This document shows positions 16,409 to 24,485 of a stretch of DNA of 64,000 nucleotides, piece after piece (the stretch's first letter is position 1; every line of letters starts with the position of its first letter). Under the pieces are notes generated by a model. That model searched no databases. It had not been told where the DNA came from and saw only the letters and a list, made by a program, of their open reading frames with translations. Made by a program: the position numbers and the translations under genes. The DNA lies in the NCBI GenBank assembly GCA_031396695.1, contig JANNLG010000091.1, positions 1 to 64,000 of the forward strand, in the 5' to 3' direction. The stretch comes from VGRW01 sp031396695 (GTDB lineage: Bacteria > Myxococcota_A > UBA9160 > SZUA-336).

Positions 16409-18156
16409 CGCACGTGCCACACGTCTGCGAGCCATAGCCAGTTCGCGAAGTAGTAGACCGCGAACGAAAGCAGGAACACGAGCACCAGCACGAGCGTTCC
16501 CGGCGTGCGCTCGTCCTCGCCACCCGAACCCGGCGCCGGCTGGATCGCGGCGGCCGCGCGGCGATCGACGTGCCAGGCCGTCATCGGCTGGCCCGCGTTG
16601 GAGCGACCGAAGAACACGGCCGCGACCACCAGCGCGATGAACAGGAACAGCCCCAGGAAGGCGATCACCGACCCGACCCCGAGCAGCCCCAACATGACGT
16701 GCGCGCCGGAGTCGAAGCCCGCCGAGAACTGTGCGCCGCTGAACTCGACATCCCAGTGACGGCGCGGGACGCCGTAGGACCCGGCGAACGACATGCCGAT
16801 CGCCATGGTCGTGATGCCGATGCCGAACAGGTACGGCTGGATCCTGCACCAGGTCCTCGCGTAGAACTCGCGCTGGAAGATCAGCGGGACGAGGTAGTAG
16901 GTCAGCGCCATGAACGCGAGCGTCGTGCCGCCGACTACGGTGACGTGGAAGTGACCCGGGATGCGCAGCGTGTTGTGCGCCATGATGTTGATCTGCTGCG
17001 TGCCGAGCACGACCCCGGTGATCCCGCCGCCGAAACCGAAGATCACGAGCGACAGGAAGAAGCCGGAGAATCCGGGATTCGACCACGGCGCGTTGGCGAG
17101 CCAGCCGAACAGCCCGCGCCCGAAGCCCTTCCCCCGCATCGCCACCTCGATCGACGCCGGCACCGTGAAGCCGTGGATCATCGATGCCAGGACGGCGAGA
17201 TACATCGCGTAGGAGGTGTTCCAGATCTTCCACGCCGCGCCGACGCCCGGATCGACCAGGATATGGTGCGCCGAGGCGAGGTTGATGAACAGGATGTAGA
17301 GCACGAAGGCGCCGCGGCAGACCGCCTGCGAGATCGGCTTCGCACCCACGGTCAATGCGCCGAGCAGGTACCAGACCGAGACCATCGCGCATACGTTCAC
17401 CTGCTGAGACATGTGACCCAGTCCCCACCAGGTCACTCGATACCAACCGGGGTCGATCGCCGGCAGCACTCCGACCGACCACAGGAACGTCGGGATCATC
17501 ACCACCGCGCCGTGCAAGAGCGTCACGACCGCGATGATCGCGGCCGCGGTGGCGCCGAACACGACCAGCGGCACGGAGCCCTCGTAGGTGTGGTCGCGCT
17601 TCGCGATGTAGAGCGTGCAGAAGAAGTTGATCACGGCCACCAGCGCTCCGACCGCGAACAGGATGATGCCCAGGTAGAACAGCGGGTGCGCGACCAGCGG
17701 CGCGTACGACGTCATCAGCACGTCCGCCTTGCCGATCAGAATGGTGGCGTTGAACATGACCGCGCCGGCGAGCATCAGCGCGAATGCGATCCAGGCCAGC
17801 GCCACCGAATAGAGTCGGCTGTTGAGCAGGACCGTCCCCGCGAAGTAGAGGATCGCGATCTCGAAGTTCAGGATCATCACGATCAGCATGTCGAGGCCGT
17901 GCAGCGTGAGAACGCGGTAGTACCAGTCCGCGGGAAGCAGATGCACCGCCGGCCAGCGCGTGAGACCGAGCAGGATGGCTCCCACGCCGCCGATCAGCAG
18001 GAACACGACGGCTGTGACCGCGTGCAGCTTCATGAAGCGCTGCGCCGTGAGACAGACCGGCAGCCCGGTCGTGTCGCAGGCGCGGACCACTCCGGTCGGG
18101 TGATTTCCATGTGCCTCCGTCGGGATCGTGTCGCCGGGGATCGTCGTAGTCGTCAT
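16405..18156 (-). CDS. Heme-copper oxidoreductase subunit I lacking the His-Tyr crosslink (NO reductase-like)
   Basis: This 583-residue protein has about 13 membrane helices. By alignment of motifs to type B (ba3) oxidases, His86 (LTLHGL) and His404 are low-spin heme ligands. His248 (GLGHMSQQ) and His297/His298 (SAHHILVDPG) are CuB-type ligands, and His402 (PGHFHVT) is the high-spin heme ligand. Oxygen reductases have Tyr four residues after the first CuB His (HPEVY or HPIVY); here that position is Gln252. NO reductases lack this Tyr. The gene order CuA subunit, subunit I, SenC recalls the norSY-senC (sNOR) operon of ammonia oxidisers. NO reduction is therefore plausible; oxygen reduction is not excluded. 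Confidence 0.9.
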   Translation of the reverse strand: MTTTTIPGDTIPTEAHGNHPTGVVRACDTTGLPVCLTAQRFMKLHAVTAVVFLLIGGVGAILLGLTRWPAVHLLPADWYYRVLTLHGLDMLIVMILNFEIAILYFAGTVLLNSRLYSVALAWIAFALMLAGAVMFNATILIGKADVLMTSYAPLVAHPLFYLGIILFAVGALVAVINFFCTLYIAKRDHTYEGSVPLVVFGATAAAIIAVVTLLHGAVVMIPTFLWSVGVLPAIDPGWYRVTWWGLGHMSQQVNVCAMVSVWYLLGALTVGAKPISQAVCRGAFVLYILFINLASAHHILVDPGVGAAWKIWNTSYAMYLAVLASMIHGFTVPASIEVAMRGKGFGRGLFGWLANAPWSNPGFSGFFLSLVIFGFGGGITGVVLGTQQINIMAHNTLRIPGHFHVTVVGGTTLAFMALTYYLVPLIFQREFYARTWCRIQPYLFGIGITTMAIGMSFAGSYGVPRRHWDVEFSGAQFSAGFDSGAHVMLGLLGVGSVIAFLGLFLFIALVVAAVFFGRSNAGQPMTAWHVDRRAAAAIQPAPGSGGEDERTPGTLVLVLVFLLSFAVYYFANWLWLADVWHVR

Positions 18157-18160
18157 CGCG

Positions 18161-18688
18161 CTACTCCTCGACCAGGATGCGTCCGGCCATCAGGTGGTGG
18201 CCGATGCCGCAGAACTCGTTGCAGATGATCGTGAACTCACCCGAGCTCGTCGGAGTCAGGGTGAGCACGTGGTCGTAGCCCGGCAGGATCTGGAAGTTCA
18301 TGTTCAATGGCTGCAGCGAGAAGCCGTGCTGCAGGTCGATCGACGAGATGTGTACGCGGTAGGTCTGATCCTTCTTGAGCTTCAGGACCGGAAACCACGA
18401 CCACATCTGCGCCTGCAGATAGGCGTCTCCTCCGGGCGCGGGCTGCACGATCGGGATGCCGTTCAGCTCCCCGACTTGGTTCGTGGACACGAAGCGCGCC
18501 ACGCGCTGGGCGAACTCCGCGGGCGTGACCCGGTACGCCTCGCCGGTGCTGTTCTGCTTGCCGTAGAAGTGCCAGTACGGCATTGCGACGAACATCACGA
18601 GGCACCAGCTCATCGCGAGGCCGACCCAGAGTCTCTCCGCTCCGTGCGGCGCCTTGAACCAGCCCGCCGGCGGTGGATGAATGCTCAT
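18161..18688 (-). CDS. CuA-containing subunit II of a heme-copper oxidoreductase
   Basis: This 175-residue protein has a single N-terminal anchor helix (about residues 22-40) and a periplasmic cupredoxin domain. The CuA site is intact: IDLQHGFS provides the first His, and CNEFCGIGHHLM provides the two Cys, the Glu backbone ligand, the second His and the Met. It would accept electrons from cytochrome c or another periplasmic donor and pass them to subunit I. Only 4 bases separate it from the subunit I gene. It is shorter than canonical CoxB and resembles the ba3/NorS type. Confidence 0.92.
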   Translation of the reverse strand: MSIHPPPAGWFKAPHGAERLWVGLAMSWCLVMFVAMPYWHFYGKQNSTGEAYRVTPAEFAQRVARFVSTNQVGELNGIPIVQPAPGGDAYLQAQMWSWFPVLKLKKDQTYRVHISSIDLQHGFSLQPLNMNFQILPGYDHVLTLTPTSSGEFTIICNEFCGIGHHLMAGRILVEE

Positions 18689-18703
18689 GCGATCACTCCT
18701 TGT

Positions 18704-18859
18704 TCACGGCAACGTCGCGGGCGCCAGGTAGTACAGCTCGACCCATGCCCAAAGCGTGTACGAGACGATCGGGATCAACACCCCGAGCGCGAGCAGCAGC
18801 CACGGATTGTCCATGAGTCTCTGCAGCGGGTGGACGTAGCCCGAGTCACTTCGCGCCAT
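18704..18859 (-). CDS. Small single-helix membrane protein of the oxidoreductase cluster
   Basis: This 51-residue protein has one membrane helix (about residues 19-42) after a short polar N-terminus. A longer in-frame ATG exists at 18889, but GAGGAGG sits 7 bases upstream of the ATG at 18859, so I chose the latter. That start lies inside the end of the preceding subunit I-like gene (14-base overlap), indicating coupled translation. It could be a small accessory subunit, comparable in size to subunit IIa of ba3 oxidases. No family signature was recognised. Confidence 0.75.
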   Translation of the reverse strand: MARSDSGYVHPLQRLMDNPWLLLALGVLIPIVSYTLWAWVELYYLAPATLP

Positions 18860-20297
18860 AGTCGAACCTCCTCGACCCGGCCAGCGCACCCGCCGCCGGA
18901 GTGACCGATTCGCGACTCAGCCAGGCGGACCCGACGACCGCGATGAACAAGATGCCTCCGGCGATCGAGGCGAAGCCGCCTAGCCCCATCAGGCCCAGAC
19001 CCAACGTCTCGGCGACACCGCGAGCCGCCTGCTCCGCGCCGTAGATCTTGCGCCCCATGCCGTGCGCGCCCGCGAGCGCGAAGCCGGCCGCCAGCACCAG
19101 CATCCCGGCGCCATACACCGCGGGCTGCCAGACGACCGCGCGGCGCATTCCACTGCTCGAGATCCCGAGACCGAACGACGGCAGCAGCAGGTAGCTCGCC
19201 GCCATGAATGCGAGCGTGATCGCCCCGACCGACGCGTGATAGTGCGCGGGGACCATCGTGCTCTGGCCGCGAATCGCCGCGCCGAGCCCGAAGCCCACCG
19301 CGGTCAGGACTGCACTCACGAGAAACGCGGAGATGCGCGGGTCCGCGAGCGACGCGGCGGAGATCGCGCCCGCACGCCATGCACGCACGACGGCCGTCGT
19401 GCACAAGATCAGGAAGATCGTGACGACCGGGAAGATGCACCAGCGCATCAGCTCGGTGTATCCGACCTGGTAGCCCGCCGTGTGGGTGCCCGCGAGCGCG
19501 AACACAGGCGCGAACAGCCACGGCAGAAGAAGCGCGACGAATAGCCAGCGCGCCGCGAGCGCGCTCACCGGGGCCGCGCCGAGCGCGGACTCGAGCAGCC
19601 ACAGCCAAAGCGAGAGCATGGCGAGCGTGCACACGAGCTGCAGCACGTGCCCGATTCCCCAGACCAGCAGGTCGGCGTACACGTCGGGTTGGAGACCGCC
19701 TGGCGCGCGCAGCCAGGTGAATGCGAGCGTGAGCGCGGCGAGCAGCAGCGCCGCGCGCGCCGTGCGCAGGCCGCTGACCACGCCCGCCGGCATGTCGATG
19801 GCGACCAGGCGCGCCGCGCCCGCGCGCCGATCGGGCAGAAAGCGGGAATCGACGAAGCTGGCGAGTACGCCGAATCCGAACACCAGCTGACCCGCCTGGA
19901 AGATCCAGTGATCCACTGTCGGGATGTAGTTCGAGAGCAACGGAGGCGCGCCGGGAATCCCGGCTCCGACGAGCTGCAGCGCGATCCCCGCACCCGCGAC
20001 GTGAACCGAGTGCCGCGCGAGCCACCCGGCGCGTCCGCGCGCCGGCAGCAGGAAGAAGAGCGAAGCCAGGATCGAGTAGAACCAGGCGACCAACGCCAGG
20101 TTGACGTGCGCGACCAGACAGCGCTTGAAGAAGACCGGGTCGGTCACGAAGCGATCGAAGGGAGGCATGCGTCCCAGAACCACGGCAAGCGCGAACAATC
20201 CGGCGAGCACGAGCACGATCAGCGACATTCCCAGCCAGCGCCGAGAAGCGAGTCGAAGTTCCGAGGTGTCGCTGCTCGTGCTAGCCGTTGAGGACAT
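18846..20297 (-). CDS. Divergent heme-copper oxidoreductase subunit I-like protein
   Basis: This 483-residue protein has about 12 helices and a second HCO-type architecture. His64 (LVAHVNLALVAWFY) corresponds to the first low-spin heme ligand. His217 (WGIGHVLQL) corresponds to the first CuB His. His352 and His354 (PAHYHASVG) correspond to the heme ligand pair. Where subunit I proteins have a His pair before helix 7, only one His is seen (His272, GTHTAGYQ). No Tyr follows His217 at the crosslink position (Leu221). It is therefore either a second NO-reductase-like catalytic subunit with altered metal ligation or a heme-carrying partner of the 16405-18156 protein. The upstream leader has no strong ribosome site. 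Confidence 0.8.
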   Translation of the reverse strand: MSSTASTSSDTSELRLASRRWLGMSLIVLVLAGLFALAVVLGRMPPFDRFVTDPVFFKRCLVAHVNLALVAWFYSILASLFFLLPARGRAGWLARHSVHVAGAGIALQLVGAGIPGAPPLLSNYIPTVDHWIFQAGQLVFGFGVLASFVDSRFLPDRRAGAARLVAIDMPAGVVSGLRTARAALLLAALTLAFTWLRAPGGLQPDVYADLLVWGIGHVLQLVCTLAMLSLWLWLLESALGAAPVSALAARWLFVALLLPWLFAPVFALAGTHTAGYQVGYTELMRWCIFPVVTIFLILCTTAVVRAWRAGAISAASLADPRISAFLVSAVLTAVGFGLGAAIRGQSTMVPAHYHASVGAITLAFMAASYLLLPSFGLGISSSGMRRAVVWQPAVYGAGMLVLAAGFALAGAHGMGRKIYGAEQAARGVAETLGLGLMGLGGFASIAGGILFIAVVGSAWLSRESVTPAAGALAGSRRFDYGAK

Positions 20298-20394
20298 GCT
20301 GCCGCACGGAAGTGCAATCGACGGGCCAGCGGTGCGACGCGGAATCGCAGAACGACGTGCTCGATCCGCGAAGGCGTGAGTCGATCAGTCTCAT
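20281..20394 (-). CDS. Possible 37-residue upstream ORF
   Basis: An ATG at 20394 with GAGGGG 6 bases upstream opens a 37-codon frame. It stops inside the next gene's start region, overlapping the subunit I-like ORF by 17 bases. The product (opening MRLIDSRLRG, two Cys) has no recognisable family. Its position and ribosome site suggest it could provide translational coupling for the downstream gene, which itself lacks a clear Shine-Dalgarno. It may equally be a chance ORF. Confidence 0.3.
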   Translation of the reverse strand: MRLIDSRLRGSSTSFCDSASHRWPVDCTSVRQHVLNG

Positions 20395-20484
20395 GGGAGT
20401 CCCCTCGCCGTAGCGTCAGGCCTCAGCAGGTCGCGTGGAGTGAGTCGCGCGACCCCGAATGGCGACGAGCTGTTCCGCGATCGA

Positions 20485-20715
20485 TCAGTCGATCTGCGGC
20501 ATCTTCGCGCGCGACAGTCCGAGCAGCGCGCGGACCAGGAAGCCGAGCATTCGCGGCCGCAGCGTCATGCGCAGCAGCTGCAGAAACTCGCCGAGCGTCA
20601 TGTGGGTGCGCGCGTCCCACACGCCCATCTTCCCGCTGATCACGATCTCGCCCTGGCCCGGCTCCATCCTGTCGAACGACAGGATGAAGCGCCCCGCTTG
20701 CGACTCGACCGTCAT
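20485..20715 (-). CDS. Small protein encoded with a nitroreductase-like enzyme
   Basis: This 76-residue protein begins one base after the stop of the nitroreductase-like gene at 20717, so the two are almost certainly co-translated. It has a beta-rich N-terminal half (GRFILSF, GEIVISGKMGVW) and a basic helical C-terminal half (LGEFLQLLRMTLRPRMLGF). No signal peptide or metal motif is seen. It may be a small partner or chaperone of the adjacent flavoprotein; no family was recognised. Confidence 0.65.
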   Translation of the reverse strand: MTVESQAGRFILSFDRMEPGQGEIVISGKMGVWDARTHMTLGEFLQLLRMTLRPRMLGFLVRALLGLSRAKMPQID

Positions 20716-20716
20716 C

Positions 20717-22069
20717 TCAGGCCGCCCGCAGCGCCCGCGCGCGCCGCGCGTGCCACTTCTCCAGGTGGCGTCGGTGCCGTTCGGTGTAGGCCCCGTCCTG
20801 GTAGTGCGTGTCGTAGAAGTCGCAATCGATGTGCTGCGCCTGCACCATCACCGTCAGCAGGCAGGGATCGACGAGCGCCGGCAAGCGTCCCCACTTGCGC
20901 CAGACCGCGCGCAAGACGTCCTTCGTGCACTGCACGATCACCGGGTCCGTGCGCGGGATGGCGACCTCCATCTGGCCCGGACGCTTGTACGGAGCGTTCT
21001 CCGCGTTCGCGGGATGGAAGATCCCCGTCGGACCCCACTTGCGCTCGATCAGATCGTCGACCGCGTCGTCGATCGAGCCGCCGTAGTAGTACGGGTGGTG
21101 CGTCTCGAAGACACCGTCTTTCCCGATCGGGTACGGGAAGCCCGCGAGCGGACCGTGATCCGCGGTCTCGAAGCGGAAGCCGAGGCCTCGACACAGAGGT
21201 GTGCCGCCGAGCGCCATCATCGCGTTGAAGCCGCCAAACGGCCAGCCTCCGAGTCCGAGCGCCGATTCCACCAGCAGCAGGTTCTGCGCCATGAAGCCGA
21301 CCTCGACGTTGCACGCGCCGAAGGCGACCAGCGGCTCGAGACTCTGGTACGGCACCGGAATCGTCGCCAGCCCCTGCTTCACCCACTTCTCGCAGCCGAG
21401 CGGCGTCATGCCGTCATCGGCGTCCACCGGATAGTTGCCCTGCTCGATGAACAGCATCAGCCCGTTGATCAGCTCCGCGGTCACGTCGCAGACCGGCATG
21501 AAGAGCGTCGTGCCGGGCTGGTTCGCGTTCCAGGTGTTGAACGACATGAACGCGGGCGAAGAGTGCGGCAGGTCGATGCGCTCGCTCGAGATCTGCACGC
21601 GCCGGTCCGCGAACACGGAGACTAGCTGATCGAGATCGTCCATGCGCGCGATCTCCTGCATGCGCTCGGGGTGCGTGCCGCGGATCTTCACGACGTAAGT
21701 GCCCTCGTCGTTCGTGTAGAACAGCTCCGTGCCGTGCGAGCCACAGGGACTCGGAAAGGTGCGGCCCGAGTACTCGAGCATGGTGTTGCAGTTGCCGTCC
21801 CAGGCCTCACCGGGCGCGAGCTCCTCCTTCCGCGTGTGCGGCATGTCCGCGAGGTTCGTGCCGGACATGCCCGTCGCGGCCATGCACAAGAGCGCCTCCT
21901 CCTCGAAGGAGAGCGGCAGCGGCTGCGCCTGCGACTTGAATGCGTTGGGTCCGTGACGGATCTCCATGCCCAGTCCGAAGCGGCGTGAGCGCCGTGTGAA
22001 GATCGACTCGAAGAGTGGCGTCGACCAAGCCTCTTCGAGCAGCTTGCGGGTCTCGGGATCCATCGCCAT
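20717..22069 (-). CDS. Large nitroreductase-superfamily protein (SagB-like fold)
   Basis: This 450-residue cytosolic protein has FTRRSRRFGLG near residue 26, which resembles the FMN-binding RRSxR motif, and PLSFEEEALLCMAATG, similar to the PLSLEELxxLLWAATG signature of SagB-type dehydrogenases. Late in the protein FMAQNLLLVESALGLGGWP matches the nitroreductase dimer helix. It is about twice the length of a simple nitroreductase, so it may be a two-lobed or extended member. I chose ATG 22069, which has GAGGAGG 7 bases upstream; the longer frame to 22138 crosses the operator. The operator at 22124-22139 lies 54 bases upstream. The substrate is unknown. Confidence 0.75.
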   Translation of the reverse strand: MAMDPETRKLLEEAWSTPLFESIFTRRSRRFGLGMEIRHGPNAFKSQAQPLPLSFEEEALLCMAATGMSGTNLADMPHTRKEELAPGEAWDGNCNTMLEYSGRTFPSPCGSHGTELFYTNDEGTYVVKIRGTHPERMQEIARMDDLDQLVSVFADRRVQISSERIDLPHSSPAFMSFNTWNANQPGTTLFMPVCDVTAELINGLMLFIEQGNYPVDADDGMTPLGCEKWVKQGLATIPVPYQSLEPLVAFGACNVEVGFMAQNLLLVESALGLGGWPFGGFNAMMALGGTPLCRGLGFRFETADHGPLAGFPYPIGKDGVFETHHPYYYGGSIDDAVDDLIERKWGPTGIFHPANAENAPYKRPGQMEVAIPRTDPVIVQCTKDVLRAVWRKWGRLPALVDPCLLTVMVQAQHIDCDFYDTHYQDGAYTERHRRHLEKWHARRARALRAA

Positions 22070-22123
22070 GGCAGGTTCCTCCTCGCGCTGGCTGCAAAGA
22101 GAACAGGCGCGCCGAGCGGCAGC

Positions 22124-22166
22124 TATGACGGCGGTCATAAGCCGGGGGATTGCGCCCGGCTAGTGT
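22124..22166 (+). promoter_or_regulatory. Crp/Fnr-type operator between two nitroreductase-family genes (site C)
   Basis: The palindrome TATGAC-GGCG-GTCATA occupies 22124-22139. On the plus strand TAGTGT (22161-22166) follows after exactly 21 bases, predicting a start at 22173. That is one base before the ATG of the nitroreductase at 22174, which has no Shine-Dalgarno, so the mRNA is probably leaderless. The palindrome also lies 54 bases upstream of the divergent gene at 22069, where only a weak TCTCTT is found at the same distance. Confidence 0.75.
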
Positions 22167-22173
22167 CGTGTTG

Positions 22174-22956
22174 ATGGAACTACGCGGTGTACTCGGTGGG
22201 CGGCGTTCGATCCGCTTCTTCGACCCGGATCGACCGGTCGAGCGTGCGAAGATCCAGAGGATGCTCGAGGCGATGCGAATCGCTTCGTGCGCGGTGAACG
22301 CGCACTGGCTGCGCGCGGTGGTGGTGAATCGCGCCGACATCCCGGCCGCGACGCTGGAGGCTCTGAAGACGCCCGTCGCCGGGCTCGTCCAAGAGCTCGC
22401 TCCGGTCCACATCTACTGCTACCTCGACGCGGGCGTGGTCACGCGCGTGAAGGGTGCGCGCCTGAAGCAGCTCGTGGACGTCGGCGCGCTGAACCCGACG
22501 CACGGTTGGAGTCACCGCTTCGTCGACGAGTTCGTCTATCCCCAGATCCTCGAGCCGATGACGAAGGGGCCAGGCTATCTCGTCTCGGCCGCCTTCGACT
22601 GCGGCGGCGCCGGTACGCAGGGTCTGCTGGTCGCCGTCGACGAGGGACTCGGCGTCTGCTGGACGGCGTTCAACCCGGCGCCCGCAAAGCAGCTGCTCGG
22701 CGTGCCCGACGACTGGGTGCCTCTCTACTGTCTGAACGTCGGCTACGCACTCGAGTCACGCGATGCCGGTGGCCAGCGACCACGCCCGCCGTTCGAAGAG
22801 CTGTACTTCGAGGGTCGCTTCGGCCGGCCCTTCGCGCGCGACGCGAAGGTGGTCGGCGAGCTCGAGCAGACCGGCATGATCCAGCCGCCCGCGCCGCTGC
22901 CGGGCCGCCGCGAGGAAATTCGCGGGCTCGCGCACCGGCTCGGGCTGCCGGAGTAA
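22174..22956 (+). CDS. Nitroreductase-family flavoprotein (paralogue)
   Basis: This 260-residue FMN enzyme opens with MELRGVLGGRRSIRF, nearly identical in plan to the enzyme at 8720-9508. It contains AGTQGLLVAVDEGLGVCW (dimer/FMN helix) and VGYALESRDAGGQRPRPPF. Its substrate is unknown; an aromatic, enone or quinone acceptor would fit the family. No ribosome site precedes ATG 22174, and the predicted transcription start is one base upstream, pointing to leaderless translation. A longer in-frame start at 22150 would precede the predicted transcription start, so I rejected it. Confidence 0.88.
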   Translation: MELRGVLGGRRSIRFFDPDRPVERAKIQRMLEAMRIASCAVNAHWLRAVVVNRADIPAATLEALKTPVAGLVQELAPVHIYCYLDAGVVTRVKGARLKQLVDVGALNPTHGWSHRFVDEFVYPQILEPMTKGPGYLVSAAFDCGGAGTQGLLVAVDEGLGVCWTAFNPAPAKQLLGVPDDWVPLYCLNVGYALESRDAGGQRPRPPFEELYFEGRFGRPFARDAKVVGELEQTGMIQPPAPLPGRREEIRGLAHRLGLPE

Positions 22957-22960
22957 CGCG

Positions 22961-23368
22961 GTGCCGCTCGAGCGCGCACCGGACACGTTCGGGAGCGTGG
23001 CGATCTGGCGCGCGGGCCTGCGCGCGCAGTGGGGCGGCGACCCGCTGGCCGAGGAGCCGAGCCGGCTCGAGAGCCTGGCCGACTTCTGCGTTTTCGCCGG
23101 ACAGGATCCCGACGCGCTGGTGGCGTTCTGCGTCCTGCGCAAACGCGACACCGGCGAGCGTTTCGCCAGCGCCGCCCGCCGCGCCGAACTCGCCGCGAAG
23201 CTGCGCGCCTGGGTCGCCGAGCGCGGACTCGCGGGCGCGGCGGCACCGCGCGCCTCGGCCGACGTGCTTTCGTTCCTGATCCACAACGGTGTCATGATGA
23301 ACCCGGGCGCCGCGCACACGACGCCCCCGCCCGCGGGCCCGACCACGCCTCCCGGTCAGCCCGCGTAG
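22961..23368 (+). CDS. Hypothetical protein downstream of nitroreductase
   Basis: This 135-residue frame opens with GTG 4 bases after the nitroreductase stop, so it is likely co-transcribed. The body (residues 1-105) is soluble and helical with segments such as FGSVAIWRAGLRAQWG and LESLADFCVFAGQDPDALVAFC. The tail is a low-complexity Pro/Thr/Gly stretch. Its end overlaps the convergent LLM gene by 13 bases. No family was recognised. The early part faintly resembles DUFs found with oxidoreductases, but I would not assign a function. Confidence 0.6.
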   Translation: MPLERAPDTFGSVAIWRAGLRAQWGGDPLAEEPSRLESLADFCVFAGQDPDALVAFCVLRKRDTGERFASAARRAELAAKLRAWVAERGLAGAAAPRASADVLSFLIHNGVMMNPGAAHTTPPPAGPTTPPGQPA

Positions 23369-24381
23369 AAGAGCTTCGCGATCCGCTCCTGGTACGCGAA
23401 CAGGCGATCGGGAGCGAGCGCGTAGGCCGGTGGAACGAGACACAGGGAGTCGGCGACGGTCCAGGCGCGCTCGACCTGCGCGCGCACGCGATCGTTCGAG
23501 CCGAGCAGCACGAAGCAACGAACCATCTCGTCGGGGACGAGCCGGGCGTGCGACAGCACCTCTCCGCGCTTGACCTCTTGCTGCAGACGCCGCGCGACAT
23601 CGCCGAAGCCGTGGGCTTCGAAGAACGACTCGTACTGCTGGATTCCGGCGTAGAACGCGACGCTCGCGCGCGAGTCCTCGATCGCCTCGCCCTCGTCAGA
23701 GTTCGGTGCGCACCAGAGCCAGAGGTTCAGCTCGATGTCTTCGCGCTTTCGGCCCGCGCGCGCGAGGCCGGCGCGCAGATCGGGCTGGATGCGCTCGACC
23801 GCCCAATCGAGCGACCACATCGGATGGCCCATCACGCCGTTCGCGATCTCTGCGGCCAGGCGCACGGCGGGGCCGCGCAGCGCGGCGATCCAGACGGGCA
23901 CGTCCTCGCGCAGCGGCGGCGCGGTCGGTTGCAACTCGGCGAAGTCGGCCCGGTAGTAGCGGCCTTCGAAGGGCTCGAGCCCGCGGTGCGCACCGCGCAT
24001 CACGTGGCGCACGGCGGCGACGGTCTCGCGCAGGTGCTCGAGCGGTCGGTGCTCGGGCGCGCCGAACACGCCGCGCGTCCACGCTTGCACGCTCGCGCCG
24101 AGACCGAGCACGAAGCGACCGCCGCTCAGGCGGTCGAGGTCGAGCGCCGCCATCGCCGTCTCGAACGGGCTGCGCGCGGCGGCGATCGCGATGCCGCTCG
24201 CGAGTTTCACGCGCTCGGTCGCCATCGCGGCGGCGGCGAGCGGAATCCACGGGGGTCCGTAGACCTGCGGCGCGAACAGCCCCTCGAGTCCCTGTGCCTC
24301 CGCCTGTCGCGCGATCACATTCAGGATCGGCGCCGGCAGCGCGCTCACGAAGCCCCAGTACCGCCGTCGAGCACTCATCAT
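23356..24381 (-). CDS. LLM-class (luciferase-like) flavin- or F420-dependent oxidoreductase
   Basis: This 341-residue TIM-barrel enzyme contains the family motifs ATERVKLASGIAIAAARSP (strand 3-4 region), GRFVLGLGAS (the GxGxG loop) and PLEHLRETVAAVR. Members use FMN or F420 to oxidise or reduce alcohols, aldehydes, alkanes or CoA esters. The start at 24381 has AGGGAG upstream. The operator palindrome at 24437-24452 lies 56 bases upstream, with a GATGCT candidate -10 box after 22 bases. The cofactor cannot be settled from sequence alone. Confidence 0.9.
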   Translation of the reverse strand: MMSARRRYWGFVSALPAPILNVIARQAEAQGLEGLFAPQVYGPPWIPLAAAAMATERVKLASGIAIAAARSPFETAMAALDLDRLSGGRFVLGLGASVQAWTRGVFGAPEHRPLEHLRETVAAVRHVMRGAHRGLEPFEGRYYRADFAELQPTAPPLREDVPVWIAALRGPAVRLAAEIANGVMGHPMWSLDWAVERIQPDLRAGLARAGRKREDIELNLWLWCAPNSDEGEAIEDSRASVAFYAGIQQYESFFEAHGFGDVARRLQQEVKRGEVLSHARLVPDEMVRCFVLLGSNDRVRAQVERAWTVADSLCLVPPAYALAPDRLFAYQERIAKLFYAG

Positions 24382-24436
24382 GCTGCTCCCTGTCTGCCGT
24401 CTCGTCACAGCATCGGCGACGCCATGGCTGGGCGGC

Positions 24437-24479
24437 TATGACGGGCGTCATAACGACGAATCCACGCGCGCCGTAGCGT
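24437..24479 (+). promoter_or_regulatory. Crp/Fnr-type operator between LLM and RND efflux genes (site D)
   Basis: The palindrome TATGAC-GGGC-GTCATA occupies 24437-24452. On the plus strand TAGCGT (24474-24479) follows after exactly 21 bases, placing the predicted transcription start at 24486, the A of the ATG of the adaptor gene. No Shine-Dalgarno precedes that ATG, so a leaderless mRNA is likely. The operator is also positioned to act on the LLM gene on the minus strand. Confidence 0.75.
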
Positions 24480-24485
24480 GCTTGC

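Noticed and set aside
15473..17482. Apparent 669-residue fused frame over the SCO gene and the subunit I gene
   Set aside because: The upstream part is an Arg-rich antisense-like shadow of subunit I; the SCO protein starts at 16408 with an ATGA overlap.
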